This document shows, one piece after another, positions 18,610 to 26,923 of a DNA stretch of 64,000 nucleotides (position 1 is its first letter; every line of letters starts with the position of its first letter). A program made the position numbers and the translations under genes. Source of the DNA: Bradyrhizobium sp. CB82 (lineage in GTDB: Bacteria; Pseudomonadota; Alphaproteobacteria; Rhizobiales; Xanthobacteraceae); assembly GCF_029714405.1 (NCBI RefSeq), contig NZ_CP121650.1:3787001-3851000 (forward strand). Direction: 5' to 3'. The notes under the pieces were generated by a model. That model saw only the letters and a list, made by a program, of their open reading frames with translations, was not told the origin of the DNA and searched no databases.

Positions 18610-19869
18610 ATGAAGAAGGACCAATCGCACGCCACCGCTCGCCCCACGGGACCGCTTGCCGGCCTCAGGGTCATCGATCTCACCCATGTCATGGCCGGGC
18701 CGACCTGCACCTTGATGCTCGCCGACATGGGCGCCGACGTCATCAAGATCGAGAAATGGCCGAACGGCGATGACACCCGCCATTCGGTACCGCCGAAGAT
18801 CGGCGAGGAGGCCGCCTCCTTCCTGATGATGAACCGCAACAAGCGCGGCATCGTGCTGGATCTGAAGACTGCCGGCGGCAAGGAGGTGCTGCGACGGCTG
18901 ATCGCAAGCGCGGACGTGCTGGTCGAGAATTTCGCGCCGGGCGCGATGGAGCGCCTCGGCTTCGGCTACGAGGAATTGCACAGGGAGTTTCCATCGCTGA
19001 TCTATTGCTCGCTGTCGGGCTTTGGCCGCACCGGCCCTTACAAGCACCGTCGTGGCTTCGATCTCGTCGCGCAGGCGATGAGCGGCATCATGAGTTTTAC
19101 GGGCGAGCGTCCCGACGGTCCGCCGGTGAAATGCGGCCCGCCGCTGTCCGATATCACCGCCGGCCTGCTCGCGAGCATGGGCATCCTTGCGGCGTACGCG
19201 CATCGCCTGAAGACCGGCGAAGGGCAGTGGGTCGAGACCTCGCTCTATGAAGCAGCCCTGGTGCAGACCTATTGGCAATCGACGATCGCGCTGGCCGCGG
19301 GTACGTCGCCGCGCGCGATGGGCTCGGCGCATCCGCTCAACGCGCCCTATCAGGCCTTTGAAGCTTCGGACGGCTGGCTCGTGGTTGGCGGCGCCAACAA
19401 GAAGCATTGGCTGTTGATGCTGGAGGCGCTCGGCGCGAGCGAACTCGCCGCCGATCCGCGCTTCATCACCGGCGCCGATCGCATGGCGCATCTGAAGGAG
19501 CTCGAGGCGGTCTTGAGCGAGCGTTTCCGCACCAGGACGCGGGCGCATTGGCTCGCGGCGCTGGATGAGAAGGGCGTGCCGTGCGGACCCGTGCACGACA
19601 TGCTGGAGGCCTTGAGCGATCCGCAGACGCTGGCGCGCGAGATGGTCGTCGAGGTCGAGCATTCGACGCTCGGTCCCGTGAAGACCATCGGGCTGCCCGT
19701 CAAATTCTCCGAGACGCCCGGCGGGGTTCGTTCCGGCGCCCCCGTCTATGGCGAGCATACGCGCGAGGTGCTGCTGGAATACGGCTTCGATGAAGCGCAG
19801 ATCGAAGCGCTCGAAAAGCAGGGCGCAATTGTTTCGGCGTCCACGCAGCGCGAGGAACGAGTCGCCTGA
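18610..19869 (+). CDS. CaiB/BaiF family (class III) CoA-transferase
   Basis: The protein is 419 residues, usual for the family. The N-terminus is GPLAGLRVIDLTHVMAGPTCTLMLADMGADVIKIE, followed by RNKRGIVLDLKTAGGKEVL, VENFAPGAMERLGFGYEEL and SLSGFGRTGPY. The catalytic aspartate that forms the acyl-CoA anhydride is most likely Asp181 in PLSDITAGLLAS. The enzyme moves CoA from a donor thioester to a free carboxylate in the cytosol. With the adjacent crotonase and carboxylate importer, it probably activates the imported acid (inference). Confidence 0.93.
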   Translation: MKKDQSHATARPTGPLAGLRVIDLTHVMAGPTCTLMLADMGADVIKIEKWPNGDDTRHSVPPKIGEEAASFLMMNRNKRGIVLDLKTAGGKEVLRRLIASADVLVENFAPGAMERLGFGYEELHREFPSLIYCSLSGFGRTGPYKHRRGFDLVAQAMSGIMSFTGERPDGPPVKCGPPLSDITAGLLASMGILAAYAHRLKTGEGQWVETSLYEAALVQTYWQSTIALAAGTSPRAMGSAHPLNAPYQAFEASDGWLVVGGANKKHWLLMLEALGASELAADPRFITGADRMAHLKELEAVLSERFRTRTRAHWLAALDEKGVPCGPVHDMLEALSDPQTLAREMVVEVEHSTLGPVKTIGLPVKFSETPGGVRSGAPVYGEHTREVLLEYGFDEAQIEALEKQGAIVSASTQREERVA

Positions 19870-19931
19870 CCGGGCGTCGATACGACGGACAAGAACAACA
19901 GACAAAAAACAAAAATCAGCTGGAGGACTTC

Positions 19932-20924
19932 ATGCGTAGCACGTCAACACTTCTGCTTTCCGCAGCCGCGGTCGTCCTCGCCGGCACGATGCCGGCGTTT
20001 GCGGCTTGGCAACCGCAGAAGCCGATCGAGTTCGTCGCCACGGCCGGGCCGGGTGGCGGCACCGACAATCTGGCGCGCGCGGTGCAGAACATCATCACCA
20101 AATACAAGTTGACGGAGCAGCCGATCGTCGTCGTCAACAAGGGCGGCGGCAGCGGCGCCGAAGGCTATGTCTATGGCAAGGCCTCCGCAGGCGATCCCTA
20201 CAAGGTCATCTTCGGCACGTCGAACGCCTGGCAACAGCCGCTCGTCTCCAAGGTTGCCTTCAACTACACCGATCTCACGCCGATCGCGGCCATGGCGCAG
20301 GACGAGTTCTTGCTCTGGGTCAAACAGGATGCGCCCTACAAGACGGCGGGCGACTATCTGAAGGCGGCGGCATCGAACGAATTCAAGATGGGGGGCGCGC
20401 AGTCGAAGGACACCGACGAGGTGTTGACCCGCATGATCGAGAAGGCCGGTCATGTCAAACTGACTTATATCCCCTTCAAGAGCGGCGCCGAGGCCGCTGT
20501 GCAGCTCGCCGGCGGGCACATCGATTCCCACGTCAACAATCCCAGCGAAAGCCTCGGGCAATGGCGCGGCGGAACGCAGCGCCCGCTCTGCGCCTTCAGC
20601 CCGAAGCGGCTGCCGCAGGGCCCGAAGATCACAGCGACCGAAGGCTGGAGCGACGTTCCGACCTGCGTCGAGCAGGGCCTCGACATCAAGCAGTATGAGC
20701 AGCCGCGCACGGTCTGGCTGCCCGGCAAGGTCACGCCGGACCAGGCCGCGTTCTATGTCGACCTCATGAAGAAGGTGCAGGCGACGGCGGAATGGAAGGA
20801 TTACATCGAGAAGACCTCCCAGGTCGACACCTTCCTGACCGGCGCGGACTTCGACAGGTTCATCAGGGAGGATCTGGAACACCTCAAGCAGGTTGCGAGC
20901 GAGCAGGGCTGGCTCATCAAGTGA
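19932..20924 (+). CDS. tctC: Tripartite tricarboxylate transporter substrate-binding protein (TctC/Bug family)
   Basis: The protein is 330 residues. The ATG has GGAGG eight bases upstream and opens a signal peptide (MRSTSTLLLSAAAVVLAG..., cut near residue 24). The mature protein reads WQPQKPIEFVATAGPGGGTDNLARAVQ, the Bug-family substrate loop, and later PLCAFSPKRLPQGPKI. It binds a carboxylate in the periplasm and delivers it to the TctAB permease encoded next. The specificity of Bug proteins cannot be assigned by eye. Confidence 0.92.
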   Translation: MRSTSTLLLSAAAVVLAGTMPAFAAWQPQKPIEFVATAGPGGGTDNLARAVQNIITKYKLTEQPIVVVNKGGGSGAEGYVYGKASAGDPYKVIFGTSNAWQQPLVSKVAFNYTDLTPIAAMAQDEFLLWVKQDAPYKTAGDYLKAAASNEFKMGGAQSKDTDEVLTRMIEKAGHVKLTYIPFKSGAEAAVQLAGGHIDSHVNNPSESLGQWRGGTQRPLCAFSPKRLPQGPKITATEGWSDVPTCVEQGLDIKQYEQPRTVWLPGKVTPDQAAFYVDLMKKVQATAEWKDYIEKTSQVDTFLTGADFDRFIREDLEHLKQVASEQGWLIK

Positions 20925-20967
20925 GGCATCGAAGCATGATGCGTCTCGCGCCGAAGAGAAGACATCG

Positions 20968-21450
20968 ATGATATCGCGCCGGGCTCTCGAAGTGTCGACC
21001 GCTATCCTCACCGGCAGCTTTGGCGTCGCGGTGGTCGTCTCCAGCCTCGACAACGGCATCGGATGGTCGAGCGCGGGCGTGGACGCCGGCACGTTCCCGT
21101 TCCTGACCGGAATCATCATCGTCCTCGGCAGCCTCTACAATCTCGCGCGTGGCGCGCTGCCGGGCGTGACGCTCGCGAGCGTTCCCGTCGCGATCACACC
21201 GACCGAGCTGCGCCGGCTCGCAAGCCTGTTCGTGCCGGCCGCGATTTTCGTTGCGGTGATCCCGCTGCTCGGGATGTATCTCGCCTCGGCTGCTTATATC
21301 TTCGCGGTGCTCGCGATCCCCAGACATCAGTCCGCGCCGCGTGCGCTCGCCATGGCGGCGACGACATCGCTGGCGCTCTACGCGGTGTTCGAGCGCATGT
21401 TCCAGGTGACGCTGCCGCACGGCGCGCTCGCCACGGCGTTCGGGTTCTGA
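20968..21450 (+). CDS. tctB: Tripartite tricarboxylate transporter small membrane subunit (TctB family)
   Basis: The protein is 160 residues from ATG 20968 (MISRRALEVSTAILTGSFG). Four hydrophobic helices are visible, including FPFLTGIIIVLGSLYNLARG, LFVPAAIFVAVIPLLGMYLAS and AMAATTSLALYAVFERMFQV. The size, the helix pattern and its position between tctC-like and tctA-like genes identify it, as TctB sequences are poorly conserved. It accompanies TctA in the inner membrane. Confidence 0.88.
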   Translation: MISRRALEVSTAILTGSFGVAVVVSSLDNGIGWSSAGVDAGTFPFLTGIIIVLGSLYNLARGALPGVTLASVPVAITPTELRRLASLFVPAAIFVAVIPLLGMYLASAAYIFAVLAIPRHQSAPRALAMAATTSLALYAVFERMFQVTLPHGALATAFGF

Positions 21451-21461
21451 CGGAGAGGACG

Positions 21462-22994
21462 ATGGACAATCTCGGGGAACTCCTGCACGGCTTCACCATC
21501 GCGGTCACGGTGCCGCATCTGGTGCTGATGGTGATCGGCGTGCTGCTCGGCATTCTCGTCGGCGTGCTGCCGGGGCTCGGCGCGCCGAACGGCGTGTCGC
21601 TGCTCTTGCCGCTGACCTTCGGCATGCAACCGGTATCCGCCATCATCCTGCTTTCAAGCATGTATTGGGGCGCGCTGTTCGGCGGCTCCGTCACCTCGAT
21701 CCTGTTCAACATCCCCGGGGAGCCGTCGTCGGTCGCAACCACCTTCGACGGTTATCCGATGGCGCGCGACGGCCGGCCCACGACGGCGCTCGCCACCGCC
21801 TTCGGCTCGGCCGCGTTCGGTGCGCTGGTCGGCGTCATCCTGATCACCTTTCTCGCCTCATGGGTGGCGCAGGTCGCGCTCGCCTTCGGGCCGCCGGAAT
21901 ATTTCGCGGTCTATTTCCTCGCCTTTGCGAGCTTCGTCGGCATGGGCGGTGCGGCGCCGATCAAGACCGTCGTGGCGCTGGCGATCGGCTTTGCGATCGC
22001 CGCGATCGGCATCGATACCGTCTCGGGCAGCGTGCGCCTCACCATGGGTGTCGACGAACTCGTCAAGGGCGTGAGCTTCGTGGTTGCGGTGATGGGCCTG
22101 TTCGGCATCGGCGAGCTCCTGGTCGCGGTCGAAGAGGAGGTTCATGCCCGCGCAGTCTCTTCCAAGATCGATTGGGGCGAGGTGTTTCGCGCGGTGGCGC
22201 GGCTGCCGCGGCATGGTATTGCGCTGCTGCGCAGTGCTGCGATCGGATGCTGGATGGGAATCACGCCGGGCGGTCCGACCGCGGCGTCCTTCATGAGCTA
22301 CGGCATCGCCCGGCGCTTCTCGCGCCGTGGCCGTCACTTCGGTACCGGCGAGGTCGAAGGCATCATCTCGCCGGAGACCGCCGATCACGCCGCCGGCACC
22401 AGCGCACTGTTGCCGATGCTCTCGCTCGGCATTCCCGGCTCGGCCACCGCGGCCGTGATGATGGGCGGCCTGATGATCTGGGGGCTCAATCCCGGCCCGA
22501 TGCTGTTCGTCGACCAGAAGGATTTCGTCTGGGGCCTGATCGCCTCGATGTATGTCGGCAACATCGTCGCCGTCGCGCTGGTACTGTTCACCGTGCCGGT
22601 GTTCGCCGCCCTGATGCGGATTCCCTTCGTCGTGATCGCGCCGCTGATCGTGATCATCTGCGTCGTCGGCGCCTACTCGGTATCGAACTCCTATCTCGAC
22701 GTGGTCATGATGCTCGGCTTCGGCATCGTCGGCTATCTCTTCAAGAAGCTGTTCTATCCCTTGGCTCCGCTGGTGCTCGCGATCGTCATCGGCGACAAGG
22801 CGGAGGACGCGTTCCGGCAGTCGATGCTGATGTCCAAGGGATCGCTCGGAATCTTCTTTGCCAACCGGCTGGTCACGTGCCTGGTGGTGGCCGGCATCGC
22901 GCTGTTGCTGCTTCCGCTTGTGCTGCAGCTCACGCGGCGCAAGCCCACGTCATCAGCCGCCGAGACGACAAGCCAGGAGAAGGTGATCATATGA
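21462..22994 (+). CDS. tctA: Tripartite tricarboxylate transporter large permease (TctA family)
   Basis: The protein is 510 residues, starting at ATG 21462 eleven bases after the tctB stop. It has roughly a dozen membrane helices. The family signature VGVLPGLGAPNGVSLLLPLTFG lies near residues 35-56, and a second repeat signature reads GITPGGPTAASFMSYGIARR. Other conserved segments are FNIPGEPSSVATTFDGYP and PMLSLGIPGSATAAVMMGGL. It carries the carboxylate across the inner membrane using an ion gradient. It overlaps the PdxA-like gene by ATGA at 22991-22994. Confidence 0.94.
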   Translation: MDNLGELLHGFTIAVTVPHLVLMVIGVLLGILVGVLPGLGAPNGVSLLLPLTFGMQPVSAIILLSSMYWGALFGGSVTSILFNIPGEPSSVATTFDGYPMARDGRPTTALATAFGSAAFGALVGVILITFLASWVAQVALAFGPPEYFAVYFLAFASFVGMGGAAPIKTVVALAIGFAIAAIGIDTVSGSVRLTMGVDELVKGVSFVVAVMGLFGIGELLVAVEEEVHARAVSSKIDWGEVFRAVARLPRHGIALLRSAAIGCWMGITPGGPTAASFMSYGIARRFSRRGRHFGTGEVEGIISPETADHAAGTSALLPMLSLGIPGSATAAVMMGGLMIWGLNPGPMLFVDQKDFVWGLIASMYVGNIVAVALVLFTVPVFAALMRIPFVVIAPLIVIICVVGAYSVSNSYLDVVMMLGFGIVGYLFKKLFYPLAPLVLAIVIGDKAEDAFRQSMLMSKGSLGIFFANRLVTCLVVAGIALLLLPLVLQLTRRKPTSSAAETTSQEKVII

Positions 22995-24022
22995 CCGCAA
23001 AGCCGCTCATTGCTCTCGCAATGGGAGACCCCGCCGGCATCAGCCCGGAGCTGACCGCCAAGCTCGTTGCGCTCGACGACATCCGCGCCCGTGCCCGGCT
23101 CGTCGTGATCGGCGACCGCCGCATTTTCGACGAAGGCGCGCGCGTCGCCGGCGTTGCTCCAGAGCTGACGACGGTGCAGCAGGGGACTGACCTTCGCGCT
23201 GCGGGGGCCGACGCGCTGTTTGTCGATCTCGGCCATCTCGATCCCGCGGAGGTTGAACGCGGCGTTGCGGGCCTTGCCGGCGGCACCTTCGCGCTGGCGA
23301 ACTACCGCCACGCGCTCGAGCTTGGTCGCGACGGCCGCGTCGATGCCGTTTGCTTCACCCCGTTCAACAAGCAGGCGATGCGGCTTGCGCGCGCCGACTA
23401 CGACGACGAGATCGCGTTCTCCGCCGAGGTCGCCGGGCTCAAGTCCGCGGCCAGCGAGTTCAACGTGCTGGGCGAGCTCTGGAATGCGCGGGTCACTTCG
23501 CATATCCCACTGAAGGACGTCGCCGCGCGATTGTCCTGCGAGCGCATCCATCGTGCGCTGAAGCTGACCGACAGCTGCATGCGCAACGCCGGCTTTGCGC
23601 GGCCGCGCATTGCGGTCGCCGGTCTCAATCCGCACGCCGGCGACGGCGGCAATTTCGGACGCGAGGAGATCGACATCATCGCGCCCGCGGTCGAAGCCGG
23701 CCAGCGCGATGGGCTCGCCGCCGAAGGGCCGTTCCCGGCCGACACCGTGTTTCTGCGCGCGAAGAACGGCGCCTTCGATGCGGTGCTGACGATGTATCAC
23801 GACCAGGGGCAGATCGCGATGAAGCTGATGGGCTTCGATCGCGGCGTGACCCTGCTCGGCGGCTTTCCGTTTCCGATCTGCACGCCCGCGCACGGCACTG
23901 CCTACGACATCGCAGGCCAGGGGATCGCGTCCACTGGCGCCAGCCGCGCCGCGCTTCTGCTCGCCGCGGGGATGGCCGGCCGTCGCGGCAGCGCGGAGGA
24001 GGTGCGGGCCGCTGCATCCTGA
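22991..24022 (+). CDS. PdxA family 4-hydroxythreonine-4-phosphate dehydrogenase-like protein (PdxA2 type)
   Basis: The protein is 343 residues, starting at the ATGA overlap with the tctA-like gene. The N-terminus is PLIALAMGDPAGISPELTAKL. The metal/substrate histidines are in RVTSHIPLKDV, AGLNPHAGDGGNFG and LTMYHDQGQIAMKL, all present, and the C-terminus has the NAD-binding FPICTPAHGTAYDIAGQG. The family oxidises and decarboxylates 4-phospho-hydroxy acids. Being coupled to a carboxylate importer and a CoA-transferase, it is more likely a catabolic PdxA2-type enzyme acting on a sugar-acid phosphate than the vitamin B6 enzyme (inference). No kinase is present in this operon. Confidence 0.88.
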   Translation: MTAKPLIALAMGDPAGISPELTAKLVALDDIRARARLVVIGDRRIFDEGARVAGVAPELTTVQQGTDLRAAGADALFVDLGHLDPAEVERGVAGLAGGTFALANYRHALELGRDGRVDAVCFTPFNKQAMRLARADYDDEIAFSAEVAGLKSAASEFNVLGELWNARVTSHIPLKDVAARLSCERIHRALKLTDSCMRNAGFARPRIAVAGLNPHAGDGGNFGREEIDIIAPAVEAGQRDGLAAEGPFPADTVFLRAKNGAFDAVLTMYHDQGQIAMKLMGFDRGVTLLGGFPFPICTPAHGTAYDIAGQGIASTGASRAALLLAAGMAGRRGSAEEVRAAAS

Positions 24023-24122
24023 TACGGGCGGCGCGGGACGGGACAGGACCTGTTCGCAACGCCCAAAAGGCGGGGTCTGGACGGTTGAGGCGCCCCGCGC
24101 GCCGTGTTAGGTGATCCCCGAC

Positions 24123-24196
24123 GCGGGTGTAGCTCAATGGTAGAGCAGCAGCCTTCCAAGCTGAATACGAGGGTTCGATTCCCTTCACCCGCTCCA
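24123..24196 (+). tRNA. tRNA-Gly (anticodon TCC)
   Basis: The 74-base cloverleaf has acceptor arms GCGGGTG/CACCCGC, D-arm GCTC...GAGC, anticodon loop CTTCCAA (anticodon TCC, reading GGA and GGG), T-arm with GGTTCGATTCC, discriminator T and an encoded CCA end. The first anticodon-stem pair (27-43) is G-A. It closely matches the bacterial glycine tRNA(UCC) pattern. No integrase or direct repeat of the 3' end is seen beside it. Confidence 0.95.
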
Positions 24197-24364
24197 ATGA
24201 TTTCAATAACTTAGCGGACCAAAGGCGCTTCATTCTGGCAGCGCGCGCGGTCTCGTTTTAACGATTTTTCGCTTTGCTTTGGCTTGCCGTGTGCGAGGCT
24301 GTCCGAAGACAGGGAACTGGGCCGCTGCGATTCGGATTCATTCGCTCATGATGCGAGGGAAGCC

Positions 24365-25126
24365 ATGGCCGAGCACATCATCGTCACCGACGACGGCGCC
24401 ACCCGCACCATCACGATGCGGCGTCCCGAGAAGAAGAACACGCTCACGCAGGACATGTACCTGGCGATGAGCGACGCCATCAACGCCGCACAATCCAATC
24501 CCGCGATCCGCTGTCTGATCCTGACTGGCCGTTCGGGTGTCTTCACGGCCGGCAACGACATCGGCGACTTCCTGAAAGCCGCGACCGAAGCCGACGATGG
24601 CGCGCGGCCGCGCAATTCCGTGATTTTTCTTCAGGCGCTGGTCAACAACAACAAGCCGATCATTGCCGCGGTCGACGGCATCGCGATCGGCATCGGCATG
24701 ACGATGGTGGTTCACTGCGACTACGTGATCGCGAGCACGACGACGACCTTCTCCTCGCCCTATATCCACTACGGCCTGGTGCCCGATGGCGCCACCAGCC
24801 TGCTCGTGCCGCACATGGTCGGGCATCAGCGCGCGTTTGCGATGCTGGTCATGGGCCGCGAGATGAGCGTGGAGGACGCGAGGGAGGCTGGTCTCGTCAA
24901 CCAGATCGTGGCGCCCGGGCACGCCTTGGTCGAGGCCCAGAAGGTGGCACGGGAAATCTGTGCACTGCCGGCCGACGCCGTCGCAATTTCGCGCAAGCTC
25001 CTGAAGCCTCCGACGGACGAGATCGAGCGGCGGATCGGACAGGAGAACCATTTTTTTGCGGAGCGCATGCGCACGCCCGAAGCGCTCGCGGCATTCCAGA
25101 ACTTCTTTGCGCGCAAGACGAGATAG
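24365..25126 (+). CDS. Enoyl-CoA hydratase/isomerase (crotonase) family, isomerase-like
   Basis: The protein is 253 residues. ATG 24365 follows AGGGA; the longer upstream frame is ignored. Core motifs are TRTITMRRPEKKNTLTQDM, the oxyanion loop GVFTAGNDIGDFL, and VDGIAIGIGMTMVVHCDYVIAS. The hydratase Glu of the GGGCEL motif is Thr here. The segment SSPYIHYGLVPDGATSLLVP resembles the enoyl-CoA isomerase type, where a PEG glutamate is the base; here that position is Asp. It stands alone after the tRNA. The likely role is fatty-acid-type double-bond isomerisation, with uncertain substrate. Confidence 0.88.
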   Translation: MAEHIIVTDDGATRTITMRRPEKKNTLTQDMYLAMSDAINAAQSNPAIRCLILTGRSGVFTAGNDIGDFLKAATEADDGARPRNSVIFLQALVNNNKPIIAAVDGIAIGIGMTMVVHCDYVIASTTTTFSSPYIHYGLVPDGATSLLVPHMVGHQRAFAMLVMGREMSVEDAREAGLVNQIVAPGHALVEAQKVAREICALPADAVAISRKLLKPPTDEIERRIGQENHFFAERMRTPEALAAFQNFFARKTR

Positions 25127-25217
25127 ATCATCGGCACCGCCCTCCTGAAATGGAGCCGAAACGGAACCACATCGTCGGCAGTTCATTGCAATCGCGTGAC
25201 GCCGACGGTGGAGGACG

Positions 25218-25826
25218 ATGAGGCACGACAGGTCGGAGATCGCCGAGATTCGCGATGCCGTTCACCTCTGCATCGATATGCAGAAGATCTTCGCTCCCGG
25301 CGGGCTTTGGGCGACGCCCTGGATGGAAAGGGTTTTACCTGCGATCGCCGGGATCGCTTCGCGCTACAGGGCGCGAACGGTCTTTTCACGCTTCATCACG
25401 CCTGAGAATCCGGAAGATCGTCCCGGACATTGGCAGCACTATTTTCGCCGCTGGAGAGAGGCGACGCGCGCCCGGATGCCGCCGTCCGGCCTCGATCTGG
25501 TGCCGGCTCTGGCCCGGCTCGTTCCTCCGGCGCACGTGATCGACAAGCCGGCCTATTCGGCATTCAGCAACCCCCGCTTGGCAGGCCTGCTGGTCGAAAA
25601 GCGGGTCGGTACGGTGGTCGTCACGGGCGCGGAAACCGACGTTTGCGTCTTGTCGAGCGTCCTGAGCGCGGTGGACCTTGGCTTCAGGGTCGTCATCGTG
25701 GAGGACGCTTTGTGCAGTTCCTCGGACGTCGGCCACGATGCGCTCATGACGATGTACCGCAATCGCTTCCACGGTCAGGTGGATCTGGTGACGGCCGAGG
25801 AACTGGCGAGATTTTGGCGTGAATAG
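25218..25826 (+). CDS. Isochorismatase-like cysteine hydrolase
   Basis: The protein is 202 residues; the ATG follows GGAGG. The catalytic triad of the family is complete: Asp20 in HLCIDMQKIF, Lys110 in VIDKPAYSAF, and the nucleophile Cys143 in VVTGAETDVCVLSSV. The following LGFRVVIVEDALCSSSD is also typical. Members hydrolyse amides such as nicotinamide, N-carbamoylsarcosine or ureidoacrylate, and isochorismate. The immediate neighbours give no substrate clue. Confidence 0.9.
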   Translation: MRHDRSEIAEIRDAVHLCIDMQKIFAPGGLWATPWMERVLPAIAGIASRYRARTVFSRFITPENPEDRPGHWQHYFRRWREATRARMPPSGLDLVPALARLVPPAHVIDKPAYSAFSNPRLAGLLVEKRVGTVVVTGAETDVCVLSSVLSAVDLGFRVVIVEDALCSSSDVGHDALMTMYRNRFHGQVDLVTAEELARFWRE

Positions 25827-25924
25827 TTGAAATCGTGGCGCCGCATCGCCGCAACTCCTGCGGCGCGGCCTTAGCTGGCTCACATCTGCGGACATAAGTC
25901 GAAGCGGTCGATTCACATACCCTA

Positions 25925-26074
25925 ATGCGCAAGACATCCCTTCCCATCACACTGGTGCGGCTGGAAAAGGGGGCTGCCATGGCTATGGATCGCGTGGAAC
26001 AGGCCTTTGTCGCGACGGCCATCACGGGTTTTCTCGTGATGACGGGCGCGATTGTCTGGATGATACTGAGCTGA
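25925..26074 (+). CDS. Tiny single-span membrane protein (49 residues)
   Basis: The frame from ATG 25925 to TGA 26072-26074 encodes a short basic leader and then MAMDRVEQAFVATAITGF and LVMTGAIVWMILS, one strong transmembrane helix. An internal ATG at 25979, giving a 31-residue peptide, could be the true start. Another tiny membrane ORF begins 17 bases later. I do not recognise a named family. Codon use is consistent with real coding sequence. Confidence 0.5.
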   Translation: MRKTSLPITLVRLEKGAAMAMDRVEQAFVATAITGFLVMTGAIVWMILS

Positions 26075-26091
26075 GAGGGCGGGAGGTCGTC

Positions 26092-26172
26092 TTGCGCGTC
26101 GCGCTACCTTATTTCGCCGCGGCGCTGTGCCTTGCGGTGACCGCTTGGCTGGCCTTCGCTCATCTGCTCTAA
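26092..26172 (+). CDS. Tiny membrane peptide ORF (26 residues, TTG start)
   Basis: The ribosome-site-like GGGAGG at 26081-26086 sits five bases before TTG 26092, and the frame runs to TAA at 26170-26172. The product is LRVALPYFAAALCLAV followed by TAWLAFAHLL, essentially one transmembrane helix. It directly follows the 49-residue membrane ORF in the same direction, so the two may form a pair. Evidence is limited to hydrophobicity and the ribosome site. Confidence 0.35.
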   Translation: MRVALPYFAAALCLAVTAWLAFAHLL

Positions 26173-26268
26173 CTGTTGCTCTAACTGTCAACTTGCTGTG
26201 AGCGCGCCGGCCCGGCGTTACGTCCGGACGGCTGACCTTCGCTGTGCGGAAGTGCGGGGCGTCCCAGC

Positions 26269-26400
26269 TCATGGCGCAGGCGCAGGGCACTCACTGTTGC
26301 GCAGCAGCGCGAGCGCGTTGCGAACCAGCTCGCATGACGTCGCCAGCAGCTTCGTGTCGAGCGCGTGGTTGGGTGCGTGGATCATCCAATGTCTCTTCAT
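26269..26400 (-). CDS. Possible small protein (43 residues)
   Basis: On the minus strand ATG 26400 opens MKRHWMIHAPNHALDTKLL, then ATSCELVRNALALLRNSE, ending at 26269. The amphipathic composition looks protein-like, but the ribosome site is weak (CACGAG) and the family is not recognised. It lies 43 bases upstream of the receiver gene on the same strand. Confidence 0.3.
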   Translation of the reverse strand: MKRHWMIHAPNHALDTKLLATSCELVRNALALLRNSECPAPAP

Positions 26401-26443
26401 CTCGTGACGATCGGCGGCGCAAGAGACCACGCGCTGTTGCGTG

Positions 26444-26848
26444 TCAGATCCGCGGATCGGCGATCAGTGCAGCCAGCTTCCGGGCCATCGCCGCAAGATC
26501 GATCGGCTTCTCCAGGAGCAGCACGTCCTGGAATTCGGAACTGATGGAGATCTTGTCGTAGCCCGTGGTGAACACGAATGGCACTTGGCGTGTCCTCAGC
26601 TCACGGGCGATGGGGAATATCATCTCGGCACGGATGTTCACGTCCAGCACGGCGGCATCCAGAATGCCGCCGTCGTGCAAAATCTTGACTGCATCCTCGA
26701 TGTGACCCACCGGTCCCGCGACATCGGCACCGAGCGCACGAAGCGTCTTGCCGATGTCATCGGCGAGAAAATACTCGTCCTCGACCACGAGGATGCGGCG
26801 GCCCGCCAGCGGCGCGGGTTGACGAGACAACGTGGACGATGCGGACAT
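26444..26848 (-). CDS. Single-domain response regulator (receiver only)
   Basis: The protein is 134 residues. The receiver fold occupies residues 17-130: RRILVVEDEYFLADDIG with the acidic pocket Glu23/Asp24, phospho-acceptor Asp69 in DAAVLDVNIR, Thr94/95 in VFTTGYD, and Lys114 in LLEKPID. There is no DNA-binding or enzymatic output domain. It is divergent from a CheB remnant and lies close to a CheB/CheR/HWE-kinase fusion, whose histidine-kinase domain is a plausible phosphodonor (inference). Confidence 0.9.
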   Translation of the reverse strand: MSASSTLSRQPAPLAGRRILVVEDEYFLADDIGKTLRALGADVAGPVGHIEDAVKILHDGGILDAAVLDVNIRAEMIFPIARELRTRQVPFVFTTGYDKISISSEFQDVLLLEKPIDLAAMARKLAALIADPRI

Positions 26849-26923
26849 GGCGCCTCCAGCGCTCCTCCAAGCCTATAGGAACATAAGCCGGGGAGCCTGC
26901 TGGGGCGCGGTCCGCGAGAAAAC

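Noticed and set aside
17719..19905. A 728-codon minus-strand open frame opposite the crotonase and CoA-transferase genes
   Set aside because: It crosses two real genes and the operator region, with no family motifs; a shadow of high GC content at third positions.
24123..24196. tRNA-Gly as an integration site for a mobile island
   Set aside because: No integrase, no repeat of the tRNA 3' end and no clear composition change on either side within the window.
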